This document shows positions 42,785-51,394 of a stretch of 64,000 bases of DNA, piece by piece. Both the position numbers and the translations under genes were made by a program. Positions within the stretch are counted from its first letter, which is position 1; each line of letters opens with the position of its first letter. The notes beneath the pieces are model-generated. The model had not been told where the DNA came from. It did not search any database and saw only the letters and a list, made by a program, of their open reading frames with translations. Source of the stretch: Streptomyces sp. NBC_00250 (GTDB lineage Bacteria > Actinomycetota > Actinomycetes > Streptomycetales > Streptomycetaceae); the NCBI RefSeq assembly GCF_036192275.1, contig NZ_CP108088.1:6945501-7009500 (forward strand). The letters run 5' to 3'.

Positions 42785-43000
42785 TCAGGTCTCGTCGGAC
42801 TCCCAGTCGGCCAGTGGCACGACGTCCTTGAGGAAGCCCCGTACACCCAGGAACTGGGACAGATGCTCCCGGTGCTCGTCGCACGCGAGCCAGGTCTTGC
42901 GACGCTCGGGAGTGTGCAGCTTGGGGTTGTTCCACGCGAGCACCCAGACGGCGTCGGCGCGGCAGCCCTTGGCGGAACAGATCGGCTTCTCTTCGCTCAC
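42785..43000 (-). CDS. small zinc-finger-like protein of unknown function
   Basis: 71 residues with ICSAKGC, a Trp-rich middle (AVWVLAWNNPKLHTPERRKTW) and LACDEHREHLSQFL: three Cys and three His in zinc-ribbon-like order. The GTG start at 43000 gives VSEEKPICS. It ends 11 nt from moaA on the other strand. Function unknown. Confidence 0.75.
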   Translation of the reverse strand: MSEEKPICSAKGCRADAVWVLAWNNPKLHTPERRKTWLACDEHREHLSQFLGVRGFLKDVVPLADWESDET

Positions 43001-43021
43001 CTGATCATTGTCCAGCAAGGG

Positions 43022-43059
43022 CGATGCCGGGCAGCCACGGGGGGAGCTGCCCGGCATCG
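43022..43059 (-). terminator. hairpin between the DUF3099 gene and the small zinc-finger-like gene
   Basis: Perfect 14-bp inverted repeat (arms 43022-43035 and 43046-43059, 10-nt loop). It lies 124 nt past the DUF3099 stop on the minus strand and 22 nt before the next minus-strand start. Confidence 0.65.
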
Positions 43060-43182
43060 GTCCGTCGCTCCGACGGGGGATGCGGAGCGCGTAGGCAGTA
43101 TGTCACGGCACATGGGGTCGGGTGCACTGGAACTTCACGATTGATCTGAGCTTTTCTTGAGCTTTCCGGCCACTGTCCGTGA

Positions 43183-43527
43183 TCAATTCCGGCCGTGCGG
43201 TCGCTCCGTGTCCGCGTCCACCGAGGCCTCGGCGACACCGAGCGCGGGCCGCACCGGAGCCGGTACGAAGGTGGAGGGAAGCGACGGAGCGGACTCTCGG
43301 CCCGCGTTCGCGATGACCACGGCGATATAGGGGAGCAGGATGCCCAGGGCCAGCGCCACGATCGCCACATGCCGCTCGACGTTCCACAGCACCGCGGCCG
43401 CGATCACGGACAGCGTCCTGACCGTCATCGAGATGACGTAGCGCCGCTGCCTGCCCCGGACGTCGTCCGCGAGCCCCTGCCGGGCCCCCGTGATCCGGAA
43501 GACCTCGGATTCGCCACGCTTCGCCAT
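43183..43527 (-). CDS. DUF3099 membrane protein
   Basis: 114 residues. A short basic cytoplasmic start (MAKRGESEVFRITGARQGLADD) is followed by two transmembrane helices (about 33-50 and 56-75) and a hydrophilic tail. This is the actinobacterial DUF3099 layout, and the role is unknown. ATG 43527 follows a GTGGA-type site. The gene is divergent from a GlsB-type protein. Confidence 0.8.
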   Translation of the reverse strand: MAKRGESEVFRITGARQGLADDVRGRQRRYVISMTVRTLSVIAAAVLWNVERHVAIVALALGILLPYIAVVIANAGRESAPSLPSTFVPAPVRPALGVAEASVDADTERPHGRN

Positions 43528-43696
43528 CGCCGTCCACCACCCACCGGTCGCGCCGGACCCTCCCCGGTCCGGACCTCGCTCCACCGTACGCCCGCCCTCC
43601 CGGGCCGACGAGACCGGGGCACGGATGGAGCTGTCCGACATGCGCCGTATGGCGGATGGGCCGAGACTGGGCGCAGTTGCGTACAAGGAGGCGGCG

Positions 43697-43972
43697 ATGA
43701 GTTGGTTGTGGGCGATCATCGTGGGATTCGTCCTGGGTCTGATCGCGAAGGCGATCCTTCCCGGGAAGCAGCAGATCCCGCTCTGGCTGACGACCGTGTT
43801 CGGCATTCTCGGCAGCGTGCTCGGCAACGCCGTCGCGACCTGGATGGGAGTCAACGACACCAAGGGCATCGACTGGACCCGCCACCTGCTCCAGCTGATC
43901 GGCGCCATCGTCGTCGTGGGCGTGGGCGACATGCTGTGGGCCTCGATCAAGGGCAACAAACAGCGGGCCTAG
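43697..43972 (+). CDS. GlsB/YeaQ/YmgE family stress membrane protein
   Basis: 91 residues with three hydrophobic helices: WLWAIIVGFVLGLIAKAILP, LTTVFGILGSVLGNAVATWM and LLQLIGAIVVVGVGDMLW. The GLIAKAILPGKQ motif marks the transglycosylase-associated/GlsB family. ATG 43697 has AAGGAGG at ideal spacing. It is followed by a 9-bp tandem repeat array and a shared terminator. Confidence 0.88.
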   Translation: MSWLWAIIVGFVLGLIAKAILPGKQQIPLWLTTVFGILGSVLGNAVATWMGVNDTKGIDWTRHLLQLIGAIVVVGVGDMLWASIKGNKQRA

Positions 43973-43980
43973 CGGCTCAC

Positions 43981-44043
43981 CGGAAGCCCGGAAGCCCGGA
44001 AGCCCGGAAGCCCGGAAGCCCGGAAGCCCGGAAGCCCGGAAAA
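43981..44043. repeat. 9-bp tandem repeat array (CGGAAGCCC)
   Basis: Six perfect copies of CGGAAGCCC at 43981-44034, followed by one variant copy (CGGAAAACC, 44035-44043). The array begins 8 nt after the GlsB-type stop and runs directly into a terminator hairpin. Confidence 0.97.
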
Positions 44044-44094
44044 CCCGGGAGGCCCGGTACAGCACATCAAGTGCCGTACCGGGCCTCCCGGGTT
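44042..44094. terminator. bidirectional hairpin between GlsB-type gene and tyrS
   Basis: Perfect 19-bp arms (44042-44060 and 44076-44094). The 15-nt loop itself contains a GCAC/GTGC mini-stem. It lies between the ends of convergent genes, 13 nt past the tyrS stop. Confidence 0.9.
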
Positions 44095-44107
44095 CCGCGC
44101 GTCCATG

Positions 44108-45376
44108 TCACGCGCCGGCGAACTCGATCGCCGCCAGGTTCTTCTTGCCGCGCCGCAGCACCAGCCAGCGGCCGTGCAGCAGCTCGTCCGCCGACACCTC
44201 GGCGTCCTCGGCGGTGACCTTCACGTTGTTCACGTACGCCCCGCCCTCCTTCACCGTGCGACGCGCCCCCGACTTGCTCGGGGCGAGACCGACCTCGGTG
44301 AACAGGTCGACGACCTGGCCCAGCTCCGTCACGCGCGCGTGCGGCAGCTCGGACAGGGCAGCGGCCAGCGTCGCCTCGTCCAGCTCCGCCAGGTCGCCCT
44401 GACCGAACAGCGCCTTGGAGGCGTTGATGACGGCCGCGCACTGGTCCGCCCCGTGCACCAGAGCGGTGAGCTCCTCGGCCAGCGCACGCTGGGCGGCACG
44501 GGCCTGCGGACGCTCGGCGGTCTGCTCCTCCAGCTCCTCCAGCTCCTCGCGGGACTTGAAGGACAGGATCCGCATGTACGTCGAGATGTCCCGGTCGTCC
44601 ACGTTCAGCCAGAACTGGTAGAACGCGTACGGCGTGGTCATCTCCGGGTCGAGCCAGACGGCCCCGCCCTCGGTCTTGCCGAACTTGGTGCCGTCCGCCT
44701 TGACCATCAGCGGGGTCGCGAGCGCGTGCGCCTCGACACCCGGCTCCAGGCGGTGGATCAGGTCGAGGCCGGCCACCAGGTTGCCCCACTGGTCCGAGCC
44801 GCCCTGCTGGAGCGTGCAGCCGTAGCGGCGGTACAGCTCCAGGAAGTCCATGGCCTGCAGCAGCTGGTAGCTGAACTCGGTGTAGCTGATGCCCTGCTCG
44901 GACTCCAGGCGCCGGGCGACGGAGTCCTTGGTCAGCATCTTGTTGACCCGGAAGTGCTTGCCGATGTCCCTCAGGAACTCGATCGCCGACATGCCGGCGG
45001 TCCAGTCCAGGTTGTTCACCATGACCGCGGCGTTCTCCCCCTCGAAGGAGAGGAACGGCTCGATCTGCGTCCGCAGCCGGTTCACCCAGTTCGCGACCGT
45101 CTCGGGGTCGTTCAGGGTGCGCTCGGCAGTCGGCCGCGGGTCACCGATCTGCCCGGTGGCCCCGCCGACCAGCGCCAGCGGCCGGTGCCCGGCCTGCTGG
45201 AGCCGGCGGACGGTGAGGACCTGGACCAGGTGGCCGACGTGGAGACTGGCCGCGGTCGGGTCGAAACCGCAATAGAAGGTGACGGGACCGTCCGCGAGAG
45301 CCTTGCGCAGTGCGTCCTCATCGGTGGACTGGGCGAAGAGCCCACGCCACTTCAGCTCATCGACGATGTCGGTCAC
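44108..45376 (-). CDS. tyrS: tyrosine-tRNA ligase
   Basis: 422-residue class I aminoacyl-tRNA synthetase. The HIGH-type motif HVGH is at residues 46-49 ([13 protein letters not shown]), the KMSKS-equivalent is KFGKT near residue 230, and a C-terminal S4-type RNA-binding domain carries [18 protein letters not shown]. It charges tRNA-Tyr in the cytosol. GTG start with AAGGAG upstream. No T-box-like leader was seen. Confidence 0.96.
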   Translation of the reverse strand: MTDIVDELKWRGLFAQSTDEDALRKALADGPVTFYCGFDPTAASLHVGHLVQVLTVRRLQQAGHRPLALVGGATGQIGDPRPTAERTLNDPETVANWVNRLRTQIEPFLSFEGENAAVMVNNLDWTAGMSAIEFLRDIGKHFRVNKMLTKDSVARRLESEQGISYTEFSYQLLQAMDFLELYRRYGCTLQQGGSDQWGNLVAGLDLIHRLEPGVEAHALATPLMVKADGTKFGKTEGGAVWLDPEMTTPYAFYQFWLNVDDRDISTYMRILSFKSREELEELEEQTAERPQARAAQRALAEELTALVHGADQCAAVINASKALFGQGDLAELDEATLAAALSELPHARVTELGQVVDLFTEVGLAPSKSGARRTVKEGGAYVNNVKVTAEDAEVSADELLHGRWLVLRRGKKNLAAIEFAGA

Positions 45377-45430
45377 GTCGTCCGTCTCCTTGTGATGCGG
45401 GTGGGAAATAGTTGTCTCAGTCTAGGTGGG

Positions 45431-46822
45431 TCAGACCCCCTTGCTGACCGAGCTCATGTTGAAGTCGGGGATCCGCAGGGCGGGCATCGCGGCCCGGGTG
45501 AACCAGTCGCTCCACTCGCGCGGCAGCGTCTTCTCGGTCCGCCCCGCCTCGGAGGCCCGCGACAGCAGGTCCACCGGCGACTCGTTGAACCGGAAGTTGT
45601 TCACCTCGCCGACCACCTCGCCGTTCTCGACGAGGTAGACGCCGTCCCGGGTCAGACCGGTGAGCAGCAGCGTCGCCGGGTCGACCTCGCGGATGTACCA
45701 GAGGCAGGTGAGGAGCAGACCGCGCTCCGTCGAGGCGACCATCTCCTCCAGGGAGCGCTCGCCGCCGCCGTCCAGGATCAGGTTCCCCGCTCCGGGAGCC
45801 ACCGGCAGGCGAGTGAGTTCCGCCGTGTGCCGGGTGGTGATCAGGCGCTCCAGCTTCCCGTCGCGCACCCAGTCCGTCGGCGCGATCGGCAGACCGTTGT
45901 CGAAGACGGAGGAGTCGTCGCCCGAGGAATGGGCGATCACGAACGGCGCGGACTCCAGGCCGGGTTCGTTCGGGTCGCTGCGCAGGGTCAGCGGCAGCGG
46001 GGAGAGGGTCTCGCCGAGCCGGGTGCCGCCGCCGGGCTTGGAGAAGACCGTACGGCCCTCGACCGCGTCCCGGGCCGTGGAGGACCACAGCTGGTAGATC
46101 AGCAGGTCGGCCACGGCCGTCGGCGGCAGCAGCGTCTCGTACCGCCCGGCGGGCAGCTCGATCCGGCGCTCCGCCCAGCCGAGCCGGGTCGCGAGCTCGG
46201 CGTCGAGCGCCGCCGGGTCGACGTCCTTGAAGTCCCGCGTCGACCGGCCGGCCCAGGCGGAGCGCGAGCGGTCGGGGGACTTGGCGTTCAGCTCCAGGGT
46301 GCCGTTGGGCTGGTCGTGGCGGAGCCGCAGCCCCGTCGACGTCCCCAGGTAGGTGGAGGTCAGCTCGTGGTTGGCGAAACCGTAGAGCTCACGCCCGCCG
46401 GCCCGTGCGCGGGCGAAGGCCTCGCCGAGCGCCGGAGCGAAGTCGGCGAACACGGCGGAGGAGGTCTCCACGGGCGCGTCCGTGAAGTCGGGCGACGAGG
46501 GCACGTCCGTGACCAGCGGCTGGGCGTCCTCGGCCGGCCCGGCGGCGCGCGCGGCGGCCTCGGCGGCCCGCACCAGCGGCTCCAGCTCGTCGACGGTCAC
46601 GGCGGACCGGGAGACGACACCGGAGGCGGTGCCCTGCGCGCCGTCGACGGTGGCGATGACCGTGAGGGTACGGCCGCGGGTGACGCCGTTGGTGGTGAGC
46701 GCGTTGCCCGCCCAGCGCAGGTTCGCCGAGGACTCCTCGTCGGCGATGACGACGCACCCGTCGGCCCGGGACAGCTCAAGAGCCCGCTCGACGATCTCGT
46801 ACGGCTTGCTGACGCGGCTCAT
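45431..46822 (-). CDS. tldE: TldE/PmbA-family metalloprotease subunit
   Basis: 463 residues, PmbA/TldD fold. It begins with a substrate-side domain (VIADEESSANLRWAGNALTTNGV) and ends with VYLVENGEVVGEVNNFRFNESPVDLLSRAS. It lacks the zinc HExxxH, as expected for the non-catalytic E partner of a TldD/TldE heterodimer that degrades unfolded peptides or matures peptides. ATG overlaps the tldD stop (ATGA), giving coordinated synthesis. Confidence 0.92.
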   Translation of the reverse strand: MSRVSKPYEIVERALELSRADGCVVIADEESSANLRWAGNALTTNGVTRGRTLTVIATVDGAQGTASGVVSRSAVTVDELEPLVRAAEAAARAAGPAEDAQPLVTDVPSSPDFTDAPVETSSAVFADFAPALGEAFARARAGGRELYGFANHELTSTYLGTSTGLRLRHDQPNGTLELNAKSPDRSRSAWAGRSTRDFKDVDPAALDAELATRLGWAERRIELPAGRYETLLPPTAVADLLIYQLWSSTARDAVEGRTVFSKPGGGTRLGETLSPLPLTLRSDPNEPGLESAPFVIAHSSGDDSSVFDNGLPIAPTDWVRDGKLERLITTRHTAELTRLPVAPGAGNLILDGGGERSLEEMVASTERGLLLTCLWYIREVDPATLLLTGLTRDGVYLVENGEVVGEVNNFRFNESPVDLLSRASEAGRTEKTLPREWSDWFTRAAMPALRIPDFNMSSVSKGV

Positions 46823-48342
46823 CGTCCGGCCTCCTGCGTCGTGTTGAGAATGTTGACGCCCCGGAAGAGGGCGGAGGGGCAGCCGTGGGAGACCGCGGCG
46901 ACCTGGCCCGGCTGGGCCTTGCCGCAGTTGAAGGCGCCGCCGAGGACGTACGTCTGCGGGCCGCCGACCTGCTCCATCGAGCCCCAGAAGTCGGTGGTCG
47001 TCGCCTGGTAGGCCACGTCCCGCAGCTGCCCGGCGAGCCGGCCGTTCTCGATGCGGAAGAAGCGCTGTCCGGTGAACTGGAAGTTGTAGCGCTGCATGTC
47101 GATCGACCAGGACCGGTCACCGACCACGTAGATACCGCGCTCCACACCCCCGATCAGGTCCTCGGTCGACAGACCGCCCGGGTCCGGCTGCAGCGAGACG
47201 TTCGCCATCCGCTGCACCGGCACGTGCGCGGGGGAGTCGGCGAAGGCGCAGCCGTTCGACCGGCCCAGCCCCGTGAGCTTCGCGATCCGCCGGTCCAGCT
47301 GGTAGCCGACGAGCGTGCCGTCCTTCACCAGGTCCCAGCTCTGCGCCTCGACGCCCTCGTCGTCGAACCCGACCGTCGCGAGCCCGTGCTCGGCGGTCCG
47401 GTCGCCCGTCACGTTCATGATCGAGGAGCCGTACGCCAGCTTGCCCAGCTGGTCGAAGGTCGCGAAGGAGGTGCCGGCGTACGCCGCCTCGTAGCCGAGG
47501 GCCCGGTCCAGCTCGGTGGCGTGCCCGATCGACTCGTGGATCGTCAGCCAGAGGTTCGACGGGTCGACGACCAGGTCGTACCGGCCCGCCTCGACGCTCG
47601 GCGCCCGCATCTTCTCGGCGAGCAGCGCCGGAATCTCGTCCAGCTCCTTGTCCCAGTCCCAGCCGGTGCCCGTCAGGTACTCCCAGCCCCGCCCGACCGG
47701 CGGCGCGATCGTCCGCATCGAGTCGAACTCACCGGTCGTCTCGTCGACGGCGACCGCGGTGAGCTGCGGGTGCAGCCGGACCCGCTGCTGGGTGGTCACG
47801 GTGCCGGCCGTGTCCGCGTAGAACTTGTTCTCGTGGACGGTGAGCAGCGAGGCGTCCACATGCGCCACGCCCTCGGCCCGCAGCAGCCGGGAACTCCAGT
47901 CGGCGAGCAGCGCGCTCTTCTCCTCGCCGGGAATCGAGAAGGGGTCGATCTCGTACGAGGAGACCCAGGTGCGCTCCTCGTGCACCGGCTCCGCCGCGAG
48001 CTCCACGCGTTCGTCGGAACCGGCCGCCGCGATCACCTTCGCCGACAGCTTGGCCATGGCCACGGCCTGCCCGGCGACCCGCGCGGCCCCGTCCATGGTC
48101 AGGTCGACCCCGGAGGCGAAGCCCCAGGCCCCGCCGTGCACCACCCGCACGGCATAGCCGAGGTCGGTGGTGTCGGAAGAGCCGGACGGTTTGGCGTCGC
48201 GAAGCCGCCAGGAGGCGCTGCGCACCCGCTCCAGGCGGAAGTCCGCGTGCTCGGCACCGAGCGCGCGCGCTCGGGCGAGCGCGGCGTCGGCGAGCGCCCG
48301 CAGGGGCAGCGCGACGAACGAAGGGTCGATCTGATGGACCAC
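46819..48342 (-). CDS. tldD: TldD-family zinc metalloprotease subunit
   Basis: 507 residues. The zinc site HESIGHATELDRALGYE (HExxxH) is present, followed by GCAFADSPAHVPVQRMANVSL and a GSMEQVGGPQTYVLGGAFNCGK end typical of TldD. It forms the catalytic half of the TldD/TldE protease. GTG 48342 is preferred (VVHQIDPSFVALPLRALADA) with GAGG 6 nt upstream. The longer frame lacks support. The gene is divergent from fabG. Confidence 0.92.
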   Translation of the reverse strand: MVHQIDPSFVALPLRALADAALARARALGAEHADFRLERVRSASWRLRDAKPSGSSDTTDLGYAVRVVHGGAWGFASGVDLTMDGAARVAGQAVAMAKLSAKVIAAAGSDERVELAAEPVHEERTWVSSYEIDPFSIPGEEKSALLADWSSRLLRAEGVAHVDASLLTVHENKFYADTAGTVTTQQRVRLHPQLTAVAVDETTGEFDSMRTIAPPVGRGWEYLTGTGWDWDKELDEIPALLAEKMRAPSVEAGRYDLVVDPSNLWLTIHESIGHATELDRALGYEAAYAGTSFATFDQLGKLAYGSSIMNVTGDRTAEHGLATVGFDDEGVEAQSWDLVKDGTLVGYQLDRRIAKLTGLGRSNGCAFADSPAHVPVQRMANVSLQPDPGGLSTEDLIGGVERGIYVVGDRSWSIDMQRYNFQFTGQRFFRIENGRLAGQLRDVAYQATTTDFWGSMEQVGGPQTYVLGGAFNCGKAQPGQVAAVSHGCPSALFRGVNILNTTQEAGR

Positions 48343-48458
48343 GAGCGGCCTCGCTCTCGGTGATCGGAAGGCGGCGGTTGATCTGCCCCGGAAGTCAATC
48401 ACGGGACGGGCACCGGGGTCGGCGCATTACCCACGTCGCCCCCCTGAGCTGTAGGGAC

Positions 48459-48488
48459 CCGACAGTGACACCCGGGCGCCACTGTCGG
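48459..48488. promoter_or_regulatory. inverted repeat in the tldD-fabG divergent region
   Basis: CCGACAGTG...CACTGTCGG, 9-bp arms with a 12-nt spacer, centred about 88 nt before the fabG start. Candidate operator or leader hairpin. The rest of the 219-base gap shows no gene. Confidence 0.45.
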
Positions 48489-48561
48489 AGGTCGATTCCT
48501 CATGTCGGGGGCGATACCGATAGGTTTTCGGCTACCAGACCGCTATCGAAAGGGTGATCCG

Positions 48562-49281
48562 TTGAGCCGCTCGGTTCTCGTCACCGGAGGAAACCGGGGC
48601 ATCGGCCTCGCCATCGCCCGCGCGTTCGCCGAGGCCGGCGACAAGGTCGCGATCACGTACCGCTCCGGCGAGCCGCCGGCCGCCCTCACCGAATTGGGAT
48701 GCCTGCCCGTCAGGTGCGACATCACCGACAGCGAGCAGGTGGAGCAGGCGTACAAGGAGATCGAGGAGAAGCACGGTCCGGTGGAGGTCCTCGTGGCCAA
48801 CGCCGGCGTGACGAAGGACCAGCTCCTCATGCGCATGTCCGAGGAGGACTTCACCTCCGTCGTCGACACCAACCTCACCGGCACCTTCCGGGTCGTCAAG
48901 CGTGCCAACCGCGGGATGCTGCGCGCCAAGAAGGGCCGCGTCGTCCTGATCTCCTCGGTCGTCGGTCTGCTGGGTTCCGCCGGCCAGGCCAACTACGCCG
49001 CCTCCAAGGCCGGTCTGGTGGGCTTCGCCCGCTCCCTCGCGCGCGAGCTGGGCTCCCGCAACATCACCTTCAACGTCGTCGCCCCCGGTTTCGTGGACAC
49101 CGACATGACCGCGGTGCTCACCGACGAGCAGCGCGCGGGCATCGTGTCCCAGGTTCCGCTGGGCCGCTACGCCCAGCCGGAGGAGATCGCCGCTGCGGTG
49201 AAGTTCCTCGCCTCGGACGACGCCGCGTACATCACTGGAGCCGTCATCCCGGTTGACGGCGGATTGGGCATGGGTCACTGA
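48562..49281 (+). CDS. fabG: 3-oxoacyl-ACP reductase, FabG type
   Basis: 239-residue SDR. It has the TGGNRGIGLAIARAF cofactor motif, the active-site Ser in LISSVVGLLG, the YAASK catalytic pair and a C-terminal PVDGGLGMGH. It reduces 3-oxoacyl-ACP in fatty acid synthesis (FabG3/MabA-like). The start is TTG, chosen because AAAGGGTGA lies 6 nt upstream and no ATG/GTG fits the family N-terminus (SRSVLVTGG). It sits 5 nt before the enoyl reductase gene, as in mycobacterial mabA-inhA. Confidence 0.92.
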   Translation: MSRSVLVTGGNRGIGLAIARAFAEAGDKVAITYRSGEPPAALTELGCLPVRCDITDSEQVEQAYKEIEEKHGPVEVLVANAGVTKDQLLMRMSEEDFTSVVDTNLTGTFRVVKRANRGMLRAKKGRVVLISSVVGLLGSAGQANYAASKAGLVGFARSLARELGSRNITFNVVAPGFVDTDMTAVLTDEQRAGIVSQVPLGRYAQPEEIAAAVKFLASDDAAYITGAVIPVDGGLGMGH

Positions 49282-49286
49282 TCACC

Positions 49287-50063
49287 ATGAGCGGAATTCT
49301 CGAGGGCAAGCGCATCCTCATCACCGGTGTGCTGATGGAGTCCTCCATCGCCTTCCACGCCGCGAAGCTGGCCCAGGAGCAGGGTGCGGAGATCATCCTC
49401 ACCGCGTGGCCGCGGCCGACGCTGACCGAGCGCATCGCCAAGAAGCTGCCCCACCCCGAAAAGGTCAAGGTCCTGGAGCTCGACGTCTCGAACGACGAGC
49501 ACCTCGCCCGCCTGGAGGGCCAGGTCCGTGAGCACCTGGGCGACCGTCTCGACGGCATCGTGCACTCCATCGGCTTCGCCCCGCAGGACGCGCTCGGCGG
49601 CAACTTCCTCAACACGCCGTTCGAGTCCGTGGCCACCGCCATGCACGTCTCCGCCTTCTCCCTGAAGTCGCTGACGATGGCGCTGCTGCCGCTGATGAGC
49701 GAGGGCGGCTCGGTCGTCGGCCTCACCTTCGACGCGAAGTTCGCCTGGCCGCAGTACGACTGGATGGGCCCGGCCAAGGCCGCCCTGGAGGCCACCAGCC
49801 GCTACATGGCGCGTGACCTGGGCAAGCAGAACATCCGCTGCAACCTGATCTCGGCGGGCCCGCTCGGCTCGATGGCCGCCAAGTCCATCCCGGGCTTCGG
49901 CGAGCTGGCGTCCGTGTGGGACAGCCGCTCCCCGCTGGAGTGGGAGCTCTCGGACCCGGAGCCGGCCGGCCGCGGCATCGTCGCGCTGCTCTCGGACTGG
50001 TTCCCGAAGACCACGGGCGAGATCATCCACGTGGACGGCGGCCTGCACGCCATCGGCGCGTAA
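49287..50063 (+). CDS. fabI: NADH-dependent enoyl-ACP reductase, InhA/FabI type
   Basis: 258 residues. N-terminal GKRILITGVLMESSIAFHAAK, the FabI-type catalytic Tyr and Lys (YDWMGPAKAALEA) and DGIVHSIGFAPQ are visible. The C-terminal LSDWFPKTTGEIIHVDGG is typical. It reduces trans-2-enoyl-ACP in the last step of each elongation cycle. ATG follows the fabG stop by 5 nt, so the two steps are co-expressed. A strong terminator follows. Confidence 0.94.
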   Translation: MSGILEGKRILITGVLMESSIAFHAAKLAQEQGAEIILTAWPRPTLTERIAKKLPHPEKVKVLELDVSNDEHLARLEGQVREHLGDRLDGIVHSIGFAPQDALGGNFLNTPFESVATAMHVSAFSLKSLTMALLPLMSEGGSVVGLTFDAKFAWPQYDWMGPAKAALEATSRYMARDLGKQNIRCNLISAGPLGSMAAKSIPGFGELASVWDSRSPLEWELSDPEPAGRGIVALLSDWFPKTTGEIIHVDGGLHAIGA

Positions 50064-50084
50064 CCGCTTCCCGCCGGGAGCATC

Positions 50085-50125
50085 AGGGCCGTGTGCCCGC
50101 CCCTCAGGGGGCGGCGCACGGCCCT
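50085..50125 (+). terminator. long two-part hairpin after fabI
   Basis: Outer arms AGGGCCGTG/CACGGCCCT (50085-50093, 50117-50125) and inner arms CCGCCCC/GGGGCGG around a 4-base loop make a near-continuous stem, starting 21 nt past fabI. Confidence 0.8.
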
Positions 50126-50226
50126 CGCCGTTCCGCAACTCCTGCCCGACTCGAAAAGTCGAGCGAACCACTCCAGACTGGGGCAGAGCGTGATGCTTCT
50201 GCTGCTGACGGGGAGGAGGTACGGGC

Positions 50227-50637
50227 ATGCGCGCGATACGTAGCGGGTTCGGCGCGTTCGCCTCCGTCGCCGTACTGCTCACCGGAACAGCCGTCGCCGC
50301 CGAGGTACGGGCCGCGCCCGCCCCGGCCGAGCAACTCCCCGTCACCGCCCCGGCGGCCGAGGAGCCGGAGAACTTCGGCGCCTCCTGCCGCACCGTCGTC
50401 GAGGGCTCCAGCGTCACCGCCCACTGCCAGAACCCGTACCCCCGCACCGACCGGGTCCGCCTCCACGTCGAGTGCGAGCGCTGGTGGGACATCGACTCCG
50501 ACAGTGCCCCCGTGGACGTCGGCCCCGCCGACTACGGCAAGGTCACCGGCCGCTGCTGGAAGGAGGTCAGGTCCGCCTGGATCACTCACCAGCCGGCGGA
50601 CCAGGCTCCCGCCCCGACTCCGGTCCGGGGCTCCTGA
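50227..50637 (+). CDS. small secreted four-cysteine protein
   Basis: 136 residues. The signal peptide (FGAFASVAVLLTGTAVAAEV) cleaves near residue 28. The mature part carries four Cys (ASCRT, AHCQN, VECERWW, GRCWKE), suggesting two disulfides, in a beta-rich domain. The ATG has GGGGAGG upstream. I recognise no enzyme motif. Its last 56 bases overlap the end of the convergent GntR gene. Confidence 0.8.
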   Translation: MRAIRSGFGAFASVAVLLTGTAVAAEVRAAPAPAEQLPVTAPAAEEPENFGASCRTVVEGSSVTAHCQNPYPRTDRVRLHVECERWWDIDSDSAPVDVGPADYGKVTGRCWKEVRSAWITHQPADQAPAPTPVRGS

Positions 50638-51295
50638 GGCACATGTAGGGGTAGCCGGCCGCTTCCGCACCGGCCCGCTCGGCGTCGCCGTCCCGGATCG
50701 CGTCCACGAGCCGCGCGTGGTCCATGTGGTTCTCCGGCCGCAGCTCCTGCCCCACGTCGTCGCGCAGCCAGTCCCGCAGCAGATCTCCCAGGTCCGCGTA
50801 GAGCTCGGTGAGCACCTCGTTGCCCGAGGCGGCGACGACCGCGTGGTGGAAGGTCGCGTCGGCGCTCACGAACCGCTCCGCGTCACCGGACTCCCACGCC
50901 TCCTCGCGCCGTACGAGCAGGGTGTCCAGCTGCTTCAGGTCCCGCTCGGTGCGCCGCTCGGCCGCGAGCCGCGCCGCGGAGGACTCCAGGGTCGAGCGCA
51001 GTTCGGCGACGTGCCGGGGGTCGGAGCCGGCGAAGCGCCGGTGCATGACGCCCGCCAGCTCGCTGGTGGCGATGACGTACGTCCCGGAGCCCTGGCGGAT
51101 GTCGAGCAGTCCGTTGTGCGCGAGCGCCCGCACCGCCTCGCGCACGGTGTTGCGGGCCACTCCCAGCTGCTCGACCAGCTCGGGTTCGGTGGGGATGCGC
51201 GAACCCACCGGCCACTCGCCGGAGGTGATCTGGTTCCGCAGCTCGGCGATCACCTGATCGGAGAGACCTGCGCGCCGGGGGTGGCCGAGGGCCAT
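50582..51295 (-). CDS. FadR/GntR-family transcriptional regulator
   Basis: 237 residues. The N-terminal winged HTH (ITSGEWPVGSRIPTEPELVEQLGVARNTVREAVR) is followed by an all-helical FCD-type ligand domain with metal-binding-like His (ATFHHAVVAAS, DHARLVDAI). It is divergent from an MFS transporter, with a FadR-like palindrome between them, so it probably controls the transporter and itself. ATG 51295 follows GGAAGGTG at 5 nt. Confidence 0.9.
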   Translation of the reverse strand: MALGHPRRAGLSDQVIAELRNQITSGEWPVGSRIPTEPELVEQLGVARNTVREAVRALAHNGLLDIRQGSGTYVIATSELAGVMHRRFAGSDPRHVAELRSTLESSAARLAAERRTERDLKQLDTLLVRREEAWESGDAERFVSADATFHHAVVAASGNEVLTELYADLGDLLRDWLRDDVGQELRPENHMDHARLVDAIRDGDAERAGAEAAGYPYMCLRSPGPESGREPGPPAGE

Positions 51296-51313
51296 GGAGC
51301 ACCTTCCCATTCG

Positions 51314-51355
51314 TTCGAGTCGCTCACGTGGTTCGAGTCGCTCACGTCGTTCGAG
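51314..51355. repeat. 18-bp direct repeat in a regulator-transporter gap
   Basis: TTCGAGTCGCTCACGTGG (51314-51331) is followed by TTCGAGTCGCTCACGTCG (51332-51349) and a partial third TTCGAG. It lies in the GntR leader and abuts the candidate operator. Confidence 0.95.
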
Positions 51356-51369
51356 ATTGGACAACCAAT
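51356..51369. promoter_or_regulatory. candidate FadR/GntR operator
   Basis: ATTGGACAACCAAT, with complementary 5-bp arms around ACAA, similar to FadR-family TTGGT-type palindromes. It lies 26 nt upstream of the MFS start and 61 nt from the GntR start. Confidence 0.6.
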
Positions 51370-51394
51370 CATCCCATGATTCTATGATGGCTCC

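Noticed and set aside
39906..42935. 1009-codon minus-strand open frame antisense to the symporter and moaA
   Set aside because: Arg/Asp/Gly-rich translation without domains, opposite two well-supported genes. A shadow of GC-rich codon use.
43103..44065. Protein repeat (Gly-Phe-Arg-Ala-Ser) in a minus-strand frame across the 9-bp array
   Set aside because: It is a translation of the non-coding tandem array and lacks a start or ribosome site.
48485..48505. tRNA T-loop-like sequence (GGTCGATTCC)
   Set aside because: No acceptor, anticodon or D-arm pairing surrounds it.
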